From assembly GCF_003751945.1 (NCBI RefSeq), contig NZ_RJKL01000001.1, positions 62,001 through 126,000 of the forward strand: a stretch of 64,000 nt of DNA. The letters run 5' to 3'. A model generated the notes under the pieces. That model did not search any database. It was not told where the DNA came from and worked only from the letters and a program-made list of their open reading frames with translations. This DNA comes from Couchioplanes caeruleus. GTDB lineage: Bacteria; Actinomycetota; Actinomycetes; Mycobacteriales; Micromonosporaceae. Below, piece by piece: positions 42,743 through 54,670 of this stretch. Each line of letters begins with the position of its first letter. Within the stretch, counting starts at the first letter, position 1. A program made the position numbers and the translations under genes.

Positions 42743-43248
42743 CATGTCCATGCGCCGACGGGCGTACGCCGCCTTCATCACCCCCTCCTGACGCTGTTCG
42801 GCGCGGTCGTGGTCGTCCAGCTCGTGGTCGGTGACCGGCTGCGGGTCGCACAGGCCGGTCGGACCGCCCGGCTTGAGCGCGCCCGCGACGCCAACACCGC
42901 CGTACTGCATCGATCCGAGCCAGCGCACGACCACCGTTGACGCCGTCCCCGAGGACCTCGCCGCCGTGGCCGCGGCCGTGCACGCGGAGGTGGCGCCGAC
43001 GGCGCCCGCGCGGTCGTGGCGGTGACGGACACCGGCATCGGCATCCCGGACGGGGACCTGCCGGGGCTGTTCACCCCGTTCCACCGCGCGGCCAACGCCA
43101 TGGACCGGGCGGTGCAGGCTCGGGGCTCGGCCTGGCCGTCGTCCGCACCATCGTCACGGAGCACGGCGGCACGCTCGCGGTGGAGTCGAAGCTGGACCAG
43201 GGCAGCACCTTCACCGTCACGCTGCCGCTGCGACCGCCGCCGGCCTGA
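42743..43248 (+). pseudogene. Remnant of a second sensor histidine kinase
   Basis: ATG 42744 gives MSMRRRAYAAFITPS and a stop, but one base further the frame continues as LLTLFGAVVVVQLVVGDRLR, then [20 protein letters not shown], a membrane-anchored sensor start. After a deletion the ATPase domain appears as [20 protein letters not shown] (from about 43011). It shifts frame near 43117 and ends [20 protein letters not shown] ... [14 protein letters not shown]. At least two frameshifts and a large deletion show it is dead. An inverted repeat (GCCGGGTTGC 43255-43264, GCAACCCGGC 43286-43295) follows and may be its old terminator. Confidence 0.8.
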
Positions 43249-43349
43249 CGGCCGGCCGGGTTGCAACCGGGGTACACCGGGACCGGCAACCCGGCTGCAA
43301 CCGGTGCCGCCGAAGCTGAAGTCTCCCCTGATTCGAGGAGTCTTGCCCG

Positions 43350-44039
43350 ATGCGTATCCGCCGTACTGCTGTCGCCGCCCTGCTCGCCACCGGGATTGTC
43401 GTTCCCGCCGTCTCGACCGTCGCGATCGCCGCCGCGAAGACGCCGGCGTCGTCGTCCGCGTCGGCGTCGAAGGGCGGCGCGAAGCCGAAGTCGACGTCCA
43501 CCGCCTCGGCCAAGACGCCGAAGACGACCAAGACCACCAAGACGACCAAGAAGCCCGTCAAGGCCGTGCGCTTCCAGGCCTCCGGCGTCGTGACCGCCCT
43601 CGACGCCGCGACCGGAGCCGTGACGCTGCAGACCAAGGTCACGGTCAAGAAGGGCAAGAAGACCACCAAGAAGACCGTCGTCACCAGCGTCGTGGTCGCC
43701 GAGAAGGCCATGGTCGTGGTGAACGGCAAGAAGGGCACGCTCGCCCTCGTCGCCGTGGGCCACCGGATCGTCGTGACCGGCACCCGCAGCGGCTCCGTCT
43801 ACACCGCCACCAAGGTGGTGACCACGGGCAAGGTGGTCAAGCCCAAGCCGAGCCCGACCGACGAGCCCACGACCGAGCCCACGACCGAGCCCACGACCGA
43901 GCCCACGACCGAGCCCACGACCGAGCCCACGACCGAGCCCACGACCGAGCCCACGACCGAGCCGACGGTCGAGCCGACCGAGGAGCCCTCGGTCGAGCCG
44001 ACCGTGGCGCCGACGCCGGAGCCCGGCGCCGACGCCTGA
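43350..44039 (+). CDS. Secreted Lys/Thr-rich protein with EPTT repeats
   Basis: This 229-residue exported protein has a signal peptide of about 28 residues (RRTAVAALLATGIVVPAVST...AIAAA). A basic low-complexity stretch (KTPKTTKTTKTTKKPVK) precedes a compact beta-rich domain (about 73-160: FQASGVVTALDAATGAVTLQ ... GHRIVVTGTRSGSVYTATKV) resembling small OB-like DUF5666-type domains. The tail has eight EPTT units and related VEPT/EEPS units. Basic and acidic segments may bind wall polymers. GAGGAG precedes the ATG. The family is not recognised with certainty. Confidence 0.75.
   Translation: MRIRRTAVAALLATGIVVPAVSTVAIAAAKTPASSSASASKGGAKPKSTSTASAKTPKTTKTTKTTKKPVKAVRFQASGVVTALDAATGAVTLQTKVTVKKGKKTTKKTVVTSVVVAEKAMVVVNGKKGTLALVAVGHRIVVTGTRSGSVYTATKVVTTGKVVKPKPSPTDEPTTEPTTEPTTEPTTEPTTEPTTEPTTEPTTEPTVEPTEEPSVEPTVAPTPEPGADA
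43863..43958 (+). repeat. Eight perfect 12-bp tandem repeats coding for EPTT
   Basis: GAGCCCACGACC is repeated eight times without a change, inside the secreted protein gene. Identity at the DNA level points to recent expansion, so copy number is likely to vary between strains. Confidence 0.95.
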
Positions 44040-44054
44040 GCCGTTCTGACACGA

Positions 44055-44090
44055 GACCGCGGCCGCCCGGATCACCGGGCGGTCGCGGTC
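44055..44090. terminator. Bidirectional terminator between convergent genes
   Basis: GACCGCGGCCGCCCGG and CCGGGCGGTCGCGGTC form a 16-bp stem with one mismatch and an ATCA loop, followed by TTCGTGCGTT. It sits between the stop codons of the EPTT protein and the sugar permease, serving both. Confidence 0.8.
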
Positions 44091-44099
44091 TTCGTGCGT

Positions 44100-45014
44100 T
44101 CAGCCCTTGACGCTGCCCGCGAGCAGGCCGCGGACGAAGTACCGCTGCAGCAGCAGGAAGATCGTCACCGGGACCAGGATGGATACGAAGGCTCCCGCCG
44201 ACAGCAGGTGCCACGCCGTGCCGCGGGTGCCGCTGAGATTTGCCAGCGCCACCGTCACCGGGGCGATCGCGTCGCCACCGCCGCCGAAGACCAGGGCGAC
44301 CAGCAGGTCGTTCCAGACCCAGAGGAACTGGAAGATGCCGAACGCCGCCAGCGCCGGGCGCAGCAGCGGCAGCAGCACCCGGAAGAAGATCGACACGTGG
44401 CCGGCGCCGTCCATCCGGGCCGCCTCCAGCAGGGTCGAGGGCACCTCCCGCATGAAGTTGTGCAGTAGGTAGATCGCCAGCGGCAGGCCGAAGATGGAGT
44501 GCGAGAGCCAGATCGTCCAGAAGGTGTTGGCCAGTCCCGCGTCCACGTAGAGGGTGAGCAGCGGGATCAGCGTCACCTGCAATGGGACGATCTGAAGGGC
44601 GAAGATCACCAGGAACAGGATGTTGCGGCCCGGGAACTTGATCCACGCGAAGGCGTACGCCGCGATCGTCGCCAGGGTCAGCGGGATGAGCACCGAGGGA
44701 ATGGTGATCACCAGCGAGTTGATGAAGTACGCCCCCAGCCCGGCCCCGCTCTCCGCGTCGAGCACCTCGCGGTAGTTGTCCATGGTGACCGTCGGGTCGG
44801 TGAAGAACGTCCACCAGCCGGTCGTCTTGATCGCCCGCTCCGGGCGGAAGGACGACACGAGCAGGCCGAAGGTCGGCAGGGTCCACAGCACCGCGATGAC
44901 GATCGCCGCCAGCGAGGCCCACGGCGAGCTGAGCCGGCGCCTCGCGACGGCCGCCGCGGAGGGCTGCTCCGCGGCGACCGGCAGGGCGGCCGCGGGCGGG
45001 GTCGTGGTGGTCAT
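44100..45014 (-). CDS. Sugar ABC transporter permease, AglG/MalG-like
   Basis: This 304-residue CUT1 permease has six membrane segments. The EAA loop reads EAARMDGAGHVSIFFRVLLP, and the ending LQRYFVRGLLAGSVKG is characteristic of AglG/MalG proteins. Closest in pattern to alpha-glucoside transporters (FQFLWVWNDLLVALVF). ATG 45014 overlaps the preceding stop (ATGA). No ATPase gene is present; actinobacterial CUT1 systems commonly use a shared MsiK ATPase encoded elsewhere. Confidence 0.92.
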   Translation of the reverse strand: MTTTTPPAAALPVAAEQPSAAAVARRRLSSPWASLAAIVIAVLWTLPTFGLLVSSFRPERAIKTTGWWTFFTDPTVTMDNYREVLDAESGAGLGAYFINSLVITIPSVLIPLTLATIAAYAFAWIKFPGRNILFLVIFALQIVPLQVTLIPLLTLYVDAGLANTFWTIWLSHSIFGLPLAIYLLHNFMREVPSTLLEAARMDGAGHVSIFFRVLLPLLRPALAAFGIFQFLWVWNDLLVALVFGGGGDAIAPVTVALANLSGTRGTAWHLLSAGAFVSILVPVTIFLLLQRYFVRGLLAGSVKG

Positions 45015-45991
45015 AGCGCCTCCGATCGGCGGAGCTGCCGGATGTTGTAGACGACGATCGGGATCACCAGCAGGAACAGCAGGACCGCGAGCGCCGCGCC
45101 CAGGCCCTGGTTGTCGCTGCGGAAACTCTGGCTGTAGAACTCGTTGGCCACGACGCTGGTGTCGAACTGGCCGCCGGTGGCGGTGCGCACGATGTCGAAG
45201 ACCTTCAGCGTGCCGATGCCGATGGTGGTCAGCACCACGACCACCGCCGGCCGGATCGCCGGCAGGGTGACGAAGCGGAACATGCCCCAGGCGGTGACGC
45301 CGTCGAGCCGGGCGGCCTCGACGATGTCGTCCGGGATCGCCTTGATGGCCGCGGAGAGCACGGTCATCGCGAAGCCGGCCTGGATCCAGATCATGATCAC
45401 GATCAGCAGGAACGTGTTGAGCGGCGAGTCGACCAGCCACTGCTGGGGCTTGCCGCCGAGCCACACCAGAATCTGGTTGAGCAGACCGATCTGCTTCACG
45501 TTGCCCTGGTCGGGCCGGTACTCGTAGACGAACTTCCAGATGATCGACGCACCGACGAACGAGATCGCCATGGGCAGGAAGACCAGCGCCTTGGCCGCCG
45601 ACTCGAACTTCGACTTGTCGACCAGGATGGCGTAGAGCAGCCCGACCGCGGTGGCCACGAACGGCGTGACGAGCACCCAGAACACCGTGTTGCGCAGCAC
45701 CGTGAGCTGGTCGGGGTCCGTGAAGATGGTCTGGTAGTTGTCCAGGCCGATGAACGCGTTGCCGGCGGCGTTGAAGAACGACTGGTAGATCGTGCGCAGG
45801 CCCGGATAGACCAGGCCGACCAGGAGCATGACCAGGGTGGGAGCGAGATAGGCGTACGCGACCCAGCGGTCGGCGCGACGGCCGCGGAACAGGGTAGCGA
45901 CGAAGAGGATGACGCCCACGACCGCGGCGAAGAGCAGGATCGCGGCGAGCATCAGCCCGATCTTCGCGGTGTTGGTCTCGGCGGTTAACAC
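45011..45991 (-). CDS. Sugar ABC transporter permease, AglF/MalF-like
   Basis: This 326-residue permease has an extra N-terminal helix before the usual six segments (AYLAPTLVMLLVGLVYPGLR). The EAA loop reads EAARLDGVTAWGMFRFVTLP, and the extracytoplasmic loop TGGQFDTSVVANEFYSQSFR is of the AglF type. GTG 45991 has GGAGG ten bases upstream. It is separated from the binding-protein gene by 70 bases that contain a perfect 30-bp palindrome, and coupled to the next permease. Confidence 0.92.
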   Translation of the reverse strand: MLTAETNTAKIGLMLAAILLFAAVVGVILFVATLFRGRRADRWVAYAYLAPTLVMLLVGLVYPGLRTIYQSFFNAAGNAFIGLDNYQTIFTDPDQLTVLRNTVFWVLVTPFVATAVGLLYAILVDKSKFESAAKALVFLPMAISFVGASIIWKFVYEYRPDQGNVKQIGLLNQILVWLGGKPQQWLVDSPLNTFLLIVIMIWIQAGFAMTVLSAAIKAIPDDIVEAARLDGVTAWGMFRFVTLPAIRPAVVVVLTTIGIGTLKVFDIVRTATGGQFDTSVVANEFYSQSFRSDNQGLGAALAVLLFLLVIPIVVYNIRQLRRSEAL

Positions 45992-46018
45992 GCGACCCGT
46001 ACCTCCTTCGGGGAGAGC

Positions 46019-46048
46019 GGGGCCGGTCGCCGCGCGGCGACCGGCCCC
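46019..46048 (-). terminator. Perfect 30-bp palindrome between sugar-binding protein and permease genes
   Basis: GGGGCCGGTCGCCGC is followed at once by its exact complement, giving a very stable hairpin 13 bases after the binding-protein stop. Such structures between malE-type and malF-type genes usually stabilise the upstream message or attenuate read-through, so that binding protein exceeds permease. Confidence 0.75.
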
Positions 46049-46061
46049 GGATGGTTCTAGA

Positions 46062-47429
46062 TCACTTGGGCCACGCGTTCTCGATGTTGTCGACGGTGGT
46101 CTTGGTGTCCTGGCCGGTGATCCAGCTCGTCGTCTGCTTCCAGAACGCGTTCGAGCCGATCGCGGCCGGCATCTGGTCCGAGCCGTCGAACCGGAACACG
46201 GTGTTCGGGTCCAGCAGGATCTTCGCGGCCAGCTTGTCGATGGGGTTGCTCAGGTTGTTGGGGTCGATGCCCTTGTTGGCGCTGACCCAGCCCTGCGAGA
46301 CCTTCGCCTTGTTGTTGGCCCAGGTGTCGGTGGACAGGTACGTCTGGAAGGCCTTGACCTCGGGCCGGTCGGCGAACGCCAGGTTGAACTCGCCGCCGCC
46401 GAGCACCGGCTTGCTGCTGGCGTCCTTGCCGGGCAGGTAGAACGCGAAGACGTCGCCGTCCTCGGCCACCTTGGTGCCCTTGGGGAAGTTCGCCGCGTAG
46501 AAGCTCGCCTGGCGGTGCAGGGAGCAGGTGTTGCCGTCGACGATCGGCAGGCCGGCGTCCTGGAACGTCGTGGTGGCGATGCTCTTGACGTCGCCGAGGC
46601 CGCCGTTGACGTACTTGTCGTTCTTCAGGTACGCGCCGACGCCGTCCAGGGCCGCCGTGGACTCGGGGCCGTTGAACGGGATCTCGTGCTTGACCCACTT
46701 GTCGTACGCCTCCGGCCCGTTGAGCCGGAGCATGAAGTCCTCCATCCAGTCGGTGATCGGCCAGCCGGTGGCCTCACCGCTGGCGATGCCCGCGCACCAC
46801 GGCTTGCGGCCGCCGTCCGCGGCGATCTTGTCCGACAGCTCCTTGAGCTGGTCCAGCGTGGTCGGGACCTGGTAGCCCTTCTCCTTGAACTCGGTGGGCG
46901 AGTACCAGATCAGGGACTTGACGCTGGCGCCGGACGGCGCGGCGTAGAACTTGCCGTCGACCGTCGCGTAGCCCCGCCAGGCCTTGTCCCAGAACTTGTC
47001 GACGTTGGCGGCGACCTCGGCCGGCGCCTCGACGGCCTTGCCGGTGGCGACGAGCTGCTTGAGCAGGCCCGGCTGCGGCACGATCGCGATGTCCGGCGGG
47101 TTGCCGGCCTTGGCTTGCACGAGGATCTGCGTCTCGAAGGACTTGTCGCCCTGGTACACGATGTCGACGCCGGTGCAGTCCTCGAACGGCTTGTACGAGT
47201 CCGTGTACGCCTTGTCCTCCGGCGTCACGATGCTCGCGAAAACCGTGACCTTCTTGCCCTTCAGATCGCCGTACGAGCTGAACTGCGAGCAGTCGATGGA
47301 CTGCTTCGCCGTGGAATCGTCGTCCGAGTCGCCGCTGCCGCCACAGGCGGCCAGGCCGACCACGAGGCCGAGGCCCAGCGTGCCGGCGAGCGCGCCCCGC
47401 AGGCGCTGACTCCTGGATTGACCGAACAT
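46062..47429 (-). CDS. Sugar ABC transporter substrate-binding lipoprotein, AglE-like
   Basis: This 455-residue CUT1 binding protein has a signal peptide with lipobox LAAC (Cys29), followed by a Gly/Ser/Asp-rich linker. Motifs include YQGDKSFETQILVQAKAGNP, PDIAIVPQPGLLKQL and SGASVKSLIWYSPTEFKEKG. The pattern fits the AglE group, so alpha-glucosides (trehalose, sucrose, maltose) are plausible ligands. It is first in the operon. The 47430-47650 promoter region holds TTGATCAA (47537-47544), but no clear LacI-type operator. Remnants of a GH32 glycosidase lie upstream. Confidence 0.92.
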   Translation of the reverse strand: MFGQSRSQRLRGALAGTLGLGLVVGLAACGGSGDSDDDSTAKQSIDCSQFSSYGDLKGKKVTVFASIVTPEDKAYTDSYKPFEDCTGVDIVYQGDKSFETQILVQAKAGNPPDIAIVPQPGLLKQLVATGKAVEAPAEVAANVDKFWDKAWRGYATVDGKFYAAPSGASVKSLIWYSPTEFKEKGYQVPTTLDQLKELSDKIAADGGRKPWCAGIASGEATGWPITDWMEDFMLRLNGPEAYDKWVKHEIPFNGPESTAALDGVGAYLKNDKYVNGGLGDVKSIATTTFQDAGLPIVDGNTCSLHRQASFYAANFPKGTKVAEDGDVFAFYLPGKDASSKPVLGGGEFNLAFADRPEVKAFQTYLSTDTWANNKAKVSQGWVSANKGIDPNNLSNPIDKLAAKILLDPNTVFRFDGSDQMPAAIGSNAFWKQTTSWITGQDTKTTVDNIENAWPK

Positions 47430-47809
47430 CCCTCTCCCTATGTCACATCACGCCGGTGCGTGACAAGACCGTCACTGTCTCCGGTTCCCCCGGCTGTCAG
47501 TCAAGAGCGGGCGGCTGGCTTTCGCAATGTTTCCGATTGATCAAGCAAGTAACGATTCGGCACCGGACCGACGGGAAAGTTGGAAGGTTAATAAAACGTA
47601 AGGTGCCCATGCGCTGACCAGGGGCCATTATTCACTCGCGTATGTCGATGGGTAAGAGTTGCCGTGGCCGCAAGAATTTTCACGTCCAAACGGCTGGCGA
47701 CAGGATGCGCCCTCATGCTGTAACGGAGCCGGTCATGGCCATCCCGGGGAGCGGGCCGGCGGCGAACTGTCCCCAGTTCCCCTACGCCCCGACCGCCCGC
47801 GACGAGCCG
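47430..47809. other. Promoter region of the sugar transporter, otherwise empty
   Basis: The AT-richer segment 47500-47640 must include the transporter promoter. A short frame at 47642-47851 overlaps the start of the GH32 remnant and has no recognisable domain, so it is not called. Confidence 0.4.
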
Positions 47810-48120
47810 CACCGCGGCCAGGTGCATTCAGCCCGGCCGGCGGTGGGATGAGTGACACCAACGCGCCGCTGTACGACGACGGCGTCTACCGCCTGTTCCT
47901 GCAGCACGATCCGCACGGCCCCGCGGTGGGACCACCATGCACTGGGGGCACCGGCGGCTTCGACGGCGCCGTCTCGAGCCGCCGGCTCGCCCGTACGGCG
48001 GATGGACGAGGGCGACGCCCCGGGGATGGACGAGGGCGACGCCCCGGCTTCTACGCGGGGCTGACGTTCACGGGCCTGCCGGTCCGGCCGGATCGTGGAG
48101 ATGGCGTGGAAGGCGGGTGA
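47810..48120 (+). pseudogene. Remnant of a GH32 glycosidase (levanase/sucrase type)
   Basis: Pieces of the GH32 catalytic start occur in order but in different frames. The first is AFSPAGGGMSDTNAPLYDDG, then VYRLFLQHDPHGPAVG, where intact enzymes read WMNDPNG...YHLFYQHNPHG. Next comes MHWGHR from base 47937, matching the MHWGHA motif. Then MDEGDAP, and finally FYAGLTFTGLP, from the middle of the enzyme. At least two frameshifts and a large deletion are needed. A 24-bp tandem duplication (48001-48024, 48025-48048) has repeated the MDEGDAP-coding segment. The adjacent sugar transporter suggests a former fructan or sucrose utilisation locus. Confidence 0.7.
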
Positions 48121-48186
48121 CCACCGGCGTCGACGGCGACTGCCTCGTCCAGGACGTGGCCGTGCGCTGCACCCCGGACCCGGGTG

Positions 48187-49119
48187 TCACTGCCGCGGCG
48201 TGCGGTCCCGGTACGTCCAACTGGCGTCGCCCAGCGACGAGCGGCGCGGCTGCGGGATCCGCCCCTCGCCCCGGGGAGCGCCCGGGGCCGGGGCGCTCCC
48301 CGGGGTGCCGCCGAACACCGGGTGCGGCTCGGGGGCCGGGGCGCTCGCGCCCCGCCGGGGCCGGGACGCCGGGTAGATGGCCGCCTCACGGTCCTCGTCG
48401 GTCGGGACGGCCATCAGCGCGGACACCAGGCCGAGGATGGCGAAGACGGCCGCGAGGCCGATCGGGATGAGCAGCGACGTCGCGGTCACGCCGGACGGCG
48501 AGCCGTCGGGCGCCCCGGCGCGCACGGACATCGCCGACATGCCGGTGAAGTGCATTCCGTTGACGGCGACGCCCATGACCAGGGCGGCGGCGGCGATCGC
48601 GGCCGGCCTGCGCACCGTGGCGGTGAGCCAGAGCGCCGCGGTGGCCGCCACGACCGCGATGATCACGGAGGCGGTGACCTTCGTCGCGTCGTACAGGATC
48701 TCGCCGTTGAGGTGTACGCCTTCCATGCCCACGTAGTGCATTCCGGCGACGCCCAGCCCGGCGAGCAGGCCGCCGCCGAGCAGGCGCAGCGTGCGGGCGC
48801 GTTCCCCGCCGAAGACGACCAGCATGCCCGCGCCGACCGCCACGATCGCCAGGGCCGCGCTGGAGGCGGTCATCCCGGGGTCGTAGCGGATCGGCGTGCC
48901 GACCACCCCGAAGCCGAGCATGGCCACGAAGTGCATGGTCCAGATGCCGGTGCCGCCGAGGGCGACCGCGGAGAGCGAGAGCCACCAGGCGCGGCCGCCG
49001 CGGGTCCGGGCCGCGCGCAGGCGCGACGCACACATGAGCCCGAGCAGCGAGCCGAGCACCGACAGCAGATAGCTGGCGACCGGGGTCACCCAGCCTTGCT
49101 CGAAGTGGTGGATCTCCAT
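48187..49119 (-). CDS. MHYT-domain membrane sensor protein
   Basis: This 310-residue protein has about seven membrane helices and three MHYT motifs: TMHFVAM, GMHYVGM and GMHFTGM. The motifs may bind copper or another metal and sense gases or redox. Usually the domain is linked to GGDEF/EAL modules; here only a ~70-residue Pro/Arg-rich tail follows (RPRRGASAPAPEPHPVFGGT), so it has no own output domain. GGGGAGAAG precedes the ATG. It is divergent from metH, with 360 bases between. Confidence 0.92.
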   Translation of the reverse strand: MEIHHFEQGWVTPVASYLLSVLGSLLGLMCASRLRAARTRGGRAWWLSLSAVALGGTGIWTMHFVAMLGFGVVGTPIRYDPGMTASSAALAIVAVGAGMLVVFGGERARTLRLLGGGLLAGLGVAGMHYVGMEGVHLNGEILYDATKVTASVIIAVVAATAALWLTATVRRPAAIAAAALVMGVAVNGMHFTGMSAMSVRAGAPDGSPSGVTATSLLIPIGLAAVFAILGLVSALMAVPTDEDREAAIYPASRPRRGASAPAPEPHPVFGGTPGSAPAPGAPRGEGRIPQPRRSSLGDASWTYRDRTPRQ

Positions 49120-49387
49120 GTCGGTCTTCTCCCCGAATCTGCGTACCGATGCATCGTGCCCGGTGAAGGCGAAGCTTGGGCGATCAGCGAGGGGATATTA
49201 GGGCAGAACCGGCCGTTGGGACGACCCGTCGGCGCCCTTCCGGATGATCAAGGGAGTGATCTCGGCCTCTCCATCGTCGGCCGTCGATGGTGAGGCCCCT
49301 GGCGGCCGCCCGCCGCGCGGTCCACCTGACGGGACGGCAGCCGCCGGCGGAGGCGAAACGACCGCCTTCGGGTAACCTTGTGCGCCA

Positions 49388-49459
49388 GGCCGAGGGGCGC
49401 TGCGACGGGGACGACCCGCCACGCTCGGACTGGAAACACCGACACAAGGGCGCCTCCGA
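49388..49459 (+). promoter_or_regulatory. SAH riboswitch upstream of metH
   Basis: CCGAGGGGCGCTGCGACGGG, then GACGACCCGCCACGCTCGG and, after a linker, ACAAGGGCGCCTCC match the S-adenosylhomocysteine riboswitch. CCGAG pairs with CTCGG, and GGGGCGC with GCGCCTC. The element ends ten bases before the metH ribosome binding site. SAH binding should raise expression, so that homocysteine from SAH is remethylated. The rest of 49120-49387 shows no gene. Confidence 0.8.
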
Positions 49460-49481
49460 GATTTCCGCGGAGGTGGTCACT

Positions 49482-53129
<3,648 letters not shown>

Positions 53130-53139
53130 GCTCGGCGCG

Positions 53140-53862
53140 ATGACGGAACGCCGGGTCGACGTGCTGGTCGTGCGCTGGTACGAGCGCCACCGCGGCGCGC
53201 CCGCCATCGTGCCCCGCTGGCTGGAGGCCGCCCGCGAGCACCTCCCGGAGGCGGTGCCACGGCGGTTCGGTCACACCGAACCCCTGCGCGGCCGGTTCGA
53301 CCGCGTCGGCGACGAGGGGCTGGCCCGGGCGTACGGGGAGGCCGACACCCTGCTCGGCCTCGACGGCACCCCGCCGGTGTACCACGCCTCGTTCGGCGCG
53401 GCGGGCGCCCTGCCGCGCGGTCCGGTGCAGTCCCACACGCTCGACGCCGTGCTCGGTGCGGACGACGAACGGGTACGCCGGTTCGCGCTCGCCCTGACCC
53501 ATCCGGGCACGGTGTACGTCTCCGCGTCGATCGCCCGGGGCAAGATCCTCGACGGCGCGATGCTGGTGGGGCCCGCCGAGCGGCCGGAGGAGCCCTACCT
53601 CGCGCCGATGGGTGACTGGCTGGGCCTGCCCCCGCGGCCGCCGGAGTGGTGCTGGTTCGGGCCCGCGTACACCCGGCTCGTCCGGCGTCAGGTCGAGGGT
53701 CGCGAGGTCGCGGGCGGGCTGCTGCGCACCGGCGGGCCGTGGGCGCGCGAGTCGCTGCATGCGCGACTGTCCGAGATTGACCCCGAGCGCAAGCACGCGC
53801 CCCGTACGCCCCGGGGCCTGCGTCGCTCGGCGCTGCGCTTCATGCTCGACGCCGCCCGCTGA
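53140..53862 (+). CDS. Uncharacterised actinobacterial protein
   Basis: In this 240-residue soluble protein, conserved-looking blocks are VLVVRWYERHRGAPAIVPRW, VYHASFGAAGALPRGPVQSH and PEWCWFGPAYTRLVRRQVEG. No domain is recognised; the composition is that of a real gene. It starts ten bases after metH and may be read with it. The C-terminus is Arg-rich. There is no catalytic motif on which to base a function. Confidence 0.65.
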   Translation: MTERRVDVLVVRWYERHRGAPAIVPRWLEAAREHLPEAVPRRFGHTEPLRGRFDRVGDEGLARAYGEADTLLGLDGTPPVYHASFGAAGALPRGPVQSHTLDAVLGADDERVRRFALALTHPGTVYVSASIARGKILDGAMLVGPAERPEEPYLAPMGDWLGLPPRPPEWCWFGPAYTRLVRRQVEGREVAGGLLRTGGPWARESLHARLSEIDPERKHAPRTPRGLRRSALRFMLDAAR

Positions 53863-53927
53863 CCCGGCCGAGATCTTTTGCCGACGCCGCGCTGAACCGT
53901 GCGGGCGTGCCGTCCGTATCAGCGGCC

Positions 53928-54575
53928 ATGAGGGTCCTGCTGGTGGCACACGACGAGTCCATCGCCGAGCCGTTGGTGGGCGGCCTGGCCGACTACGGCA
54001 TCGTGGCGGAGCACGTCACGACCGGCGCCGCCGCGCTCGCCGCGCGCCCCGCCGACCTGGTGCTGCTCGACGCCGGGCTGCCGGACCTCGACGGCCTCGA
54101 CGTCCGCCGGCGCACCGGCGACACCCCGCTCATCATGCTGACCGCGCCCGGCGACGACGCGCACCGGATCCTCGGCACGGCCCTCGGCGCCGACGACTAC
54201 CTGCCCAAGCCGGTCAGCGTCCGTGACGTCGTGGACCGGATGCGCGCGGTCGGCGGCCGCCCCGGACGGTCCACCGCGACGCCGGTCCGCGCCTGCGGCC
54301 CGCTCACCATCGACCTCGGCACGCGCGAGGTACGGGTCCACAAGATTCCCGTGTCGCTGAGCCCCAAGGAGTACGATCTGCTGGCGCTGCTGGCCGAGGC
54401 CCCGGGTGCCGTGGTCGACCGTCGCCGGATCCTGCAGACGGTGTGGGGGCCGGAGTTCGCCGGGCCGGGCCGGACGCTGGACTTCCACGTGGCCAGCCTG
54501 CGCCGCAAGCTCGGCGATCCCGCCTGGATCGAGAACCGGCGCGGCGTCGGCTTCCGCCTGACCGCCCCGGCCTGA
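53928..54575 (+). CDS. OmpR-family response regulator without adjacent kinase
   Basis: In this 215-residue protein the receiver domain (about 1-112) has phosphorylation site Asp48 in LVLLDAGLPDLDG, and YLPKPV with the conserved Lys. The DNA-binding domain (about 120-215) has SLSPKEYDLLALLAEAPGAV and DFHVASLRRKLGD plus GVGFRL. ATG 53928 gives the standard N-terminus MRVLLVAHDES. No histidine kinase is encoded next to it; the nearest kinases are the dead ones at 42-43 kb. It is thus an orphan regulator. Confidence 0.92.
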   Translation: MRVLLVAHDESIAEPLVGGLADYGIVAEHVTTGAAALAARPADLVLLDAGLPDLDGLDVRRRTGDTPLIMLTAPGDDAHRILGTALGADDYLPKPVSVRDVVDRMRAVGGRPGRSTATPVRACGPLTIDLGTREVRVHKIPVSLSPKEYDLLALLAEAPGAVVDRRRILQTVWGPEFAGPGRTLDFHVASLRRKLGDPAWIENRRGVGFRLTAPA

Positions 54576-54670
54576 GCCCGCTTGGCGGCTCGCGGTGGCC
54601 TGCGTGCGGCGCCTTCGTACGATCATCCGGGTACGGCGGGGGCACGGAGCATGGGCGGGAGTGTGGACGG

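Noticed and set aside
49120..49387. Cobalamin riboswitch before metH
   Set aside because: No B12-box or conserved core was seen; the only structured RNA found is the SAH-type element.
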